Positions 5,577-5,926 of a DNA stretch of 5,926 nt are shown here, one piece after another. A program made the translations under genes and the position numbers. The DNA comes from CAXGUU01 sp964012875 (GTDB taxonomy: Bacteria > Pseudomonadota > Gammaproteobacteria > Ga0077536), in contig CAXGUU010000208.1 of assembly GCA_964012875.1 (NCBI GenBank), positions 1 to 5,926 of the forward strand. The letters run 5' to 3'. Under the pieces are notes generated by a model that worked only from the letters and a program-made list of their open reading frames with translations, made no database searches and was not told the DNA's origin. Numbering within the stretch: the stretch's first letter is position 1; each line of letters opens with the position of its first letter.

Positions 5577-5926
5577 TCAGGTTTTCAACCAAAATTTTTC
5601 CTGTGGTTTGAACGCGCCTAGCTGTATCGCGACGTCGCGAAAGTTCCAGTAGGTAAACTCGCGGACGACCTTACGTTCTTTGTACATGTGGAACGTGATG
5701 CCTCGGGTATGGGTCGTCTTTCCTTTGGCGGGCAGATCGAGGAAATCCATGTTGTGCTTTGCTTTCCAGACCCAATTCATGACCCCCCACTCGTCGTAGT
5801 CATGATCTATACCCGCCAGCGTGTCACCGCTCCAGGTCTGCCATAACTTAGCGGTGTAGTTGTCAGGTGGTGCGTCGCGGACGATGCTTCGTCGGTCACC
5901 GGCCAGACCCCCGTCGTAACGAATTA
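5577..5926 (-). CDS. SnoaL-like / NTF2-fold protein (ester cyclase type), partial; N-terminus off the window
   Basis: The - strand frame is open to the window edge, so at least 115 C-terminal residues are present. The ATG at 5780 is internal: coding continues upstream through IRYDGGLAGDRS, APPDNYTAKLWQTWSG and DHDYDEWGV. The later part follows the SnoaL/ester-cyclase pattern: MNWVWKAKHNMDFLDLPAKG (W...H....FLG.P.tGk in relatives), then THTRGITFHMYKERKVVREF, YWNFRDVAIQLGAF and the stop. The family forms a cone-shaped alpha/beta barrel whose pocket hosts cyclases, hydratases, isomerases and ketosteroid-isomerase-like enzymes. In SnoaL relatives the tail usually reads 'W...D...l..QLG'; here an Asn sits where Asp is common (YWNFRD), so catalysis of SnoaL type is uncertain. 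It is the most upstream visible gene of the - strand operon, 27 bp ahead of the amidohydrolase. The operon promoter must lie outside the window. Confidence 0.82.
   Translation of the reverse strand, partial: IRYDGGLAGDRRSIVRDAPPDNYTAKLWQTWSGDTLAGIDHDYDEWGVMNWVWKAKHNMDFLDLPAKGKTTHTRGITFHMYKERKVVREFTYWNFRDVAIQLGAFKPQEKFWLKT

Noticed and set aside
5577..5780. A complete 67-residue small protein starting at 5780
   Set aside because: The frame stays open to the window edge and the upstream residues fit the SnoaL/NTF2 fold, so the ATG is internal and the gene is truncated by the window.
1..5926. tRNA, rRNA, CRISPR array, riboswitch, toxin-antitoxin or defence genes
   Set aside because: No cloverleaf, regularly spaced repeat array, known aptamer pattern or small paired genes were recognised on either strand. 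This was a reading by eye, not a model search.

Overview
The window looks like chromosomal DNA from a proteobacterium. It is moderately GC-rich, has Shine-Dalgarno-led genes and an IS3-type element, and carries degradative enzyme families common in environmental alpha- and gammaproteobacteria. The sequence alone does not fix the genus. Both ends cut through genes.

Left part, + strand: the window opens inside a large molybdopterin (bis-MGD) oxidoreductase of the DMSO-reductase superfamily, whose last 457 residues are present (1-1374). A 222-bp non-coding stretch follows, with two spaced copies of a composite motif and a possible promoter. It leads into a DUF169-family gene (1597-2346), a cysteine-containing protein of unknown function.

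Middle: a decayed IS3-family transposase remnant (about 2362-2769, - strand) lies between the 3' end of the DUF169 gene and the 3' end of the next gene. It keeps the second catalytic Asp and the Glu in D-35-E spacing, but it is frameshifted and lacks orfA and both ends. Two adjacent hairpins (2824-2878) lie just past the stop codon of the next gene.

Right part, - strand (5926 to 2882): four genes run in one direction, in transcription order a SnoaL/NTF2-like protein (5' end off the window), an Amidohydrolase_2 metal-dependent hydrolase or decarboxylase, a zinc-independent alcohol dehydrogenase/quinone oxidoreductase of the MDR family, and a small VOC (glyoxalase-fold) metalloenzyme. The gaps are 27, 81 and 7 bp, so an operon is likely, possibly with a second promoter in the 81-bp gap. 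The mixture (cyclase/hydratase-like fold, hydrolase or decarboxylase, NAD(P)H oxidoreductase, VOC enzyme) resembles catabolic clusters for cyclic, aromatic or polyketide-like compounds. The substrate cannot be read from the sequence. The Mo enzyme and the DUF169 protein may belong to the same locus, but they are transcribed convergently to the operon and the link is only positional.

No tRNA, rRNA, CRISPR array, prophage or defence system is visible. The least explained elements are the repeated upstream motif, the DUF169 protein beside a Mo enzyme, and the substrate of the four-gene operon.
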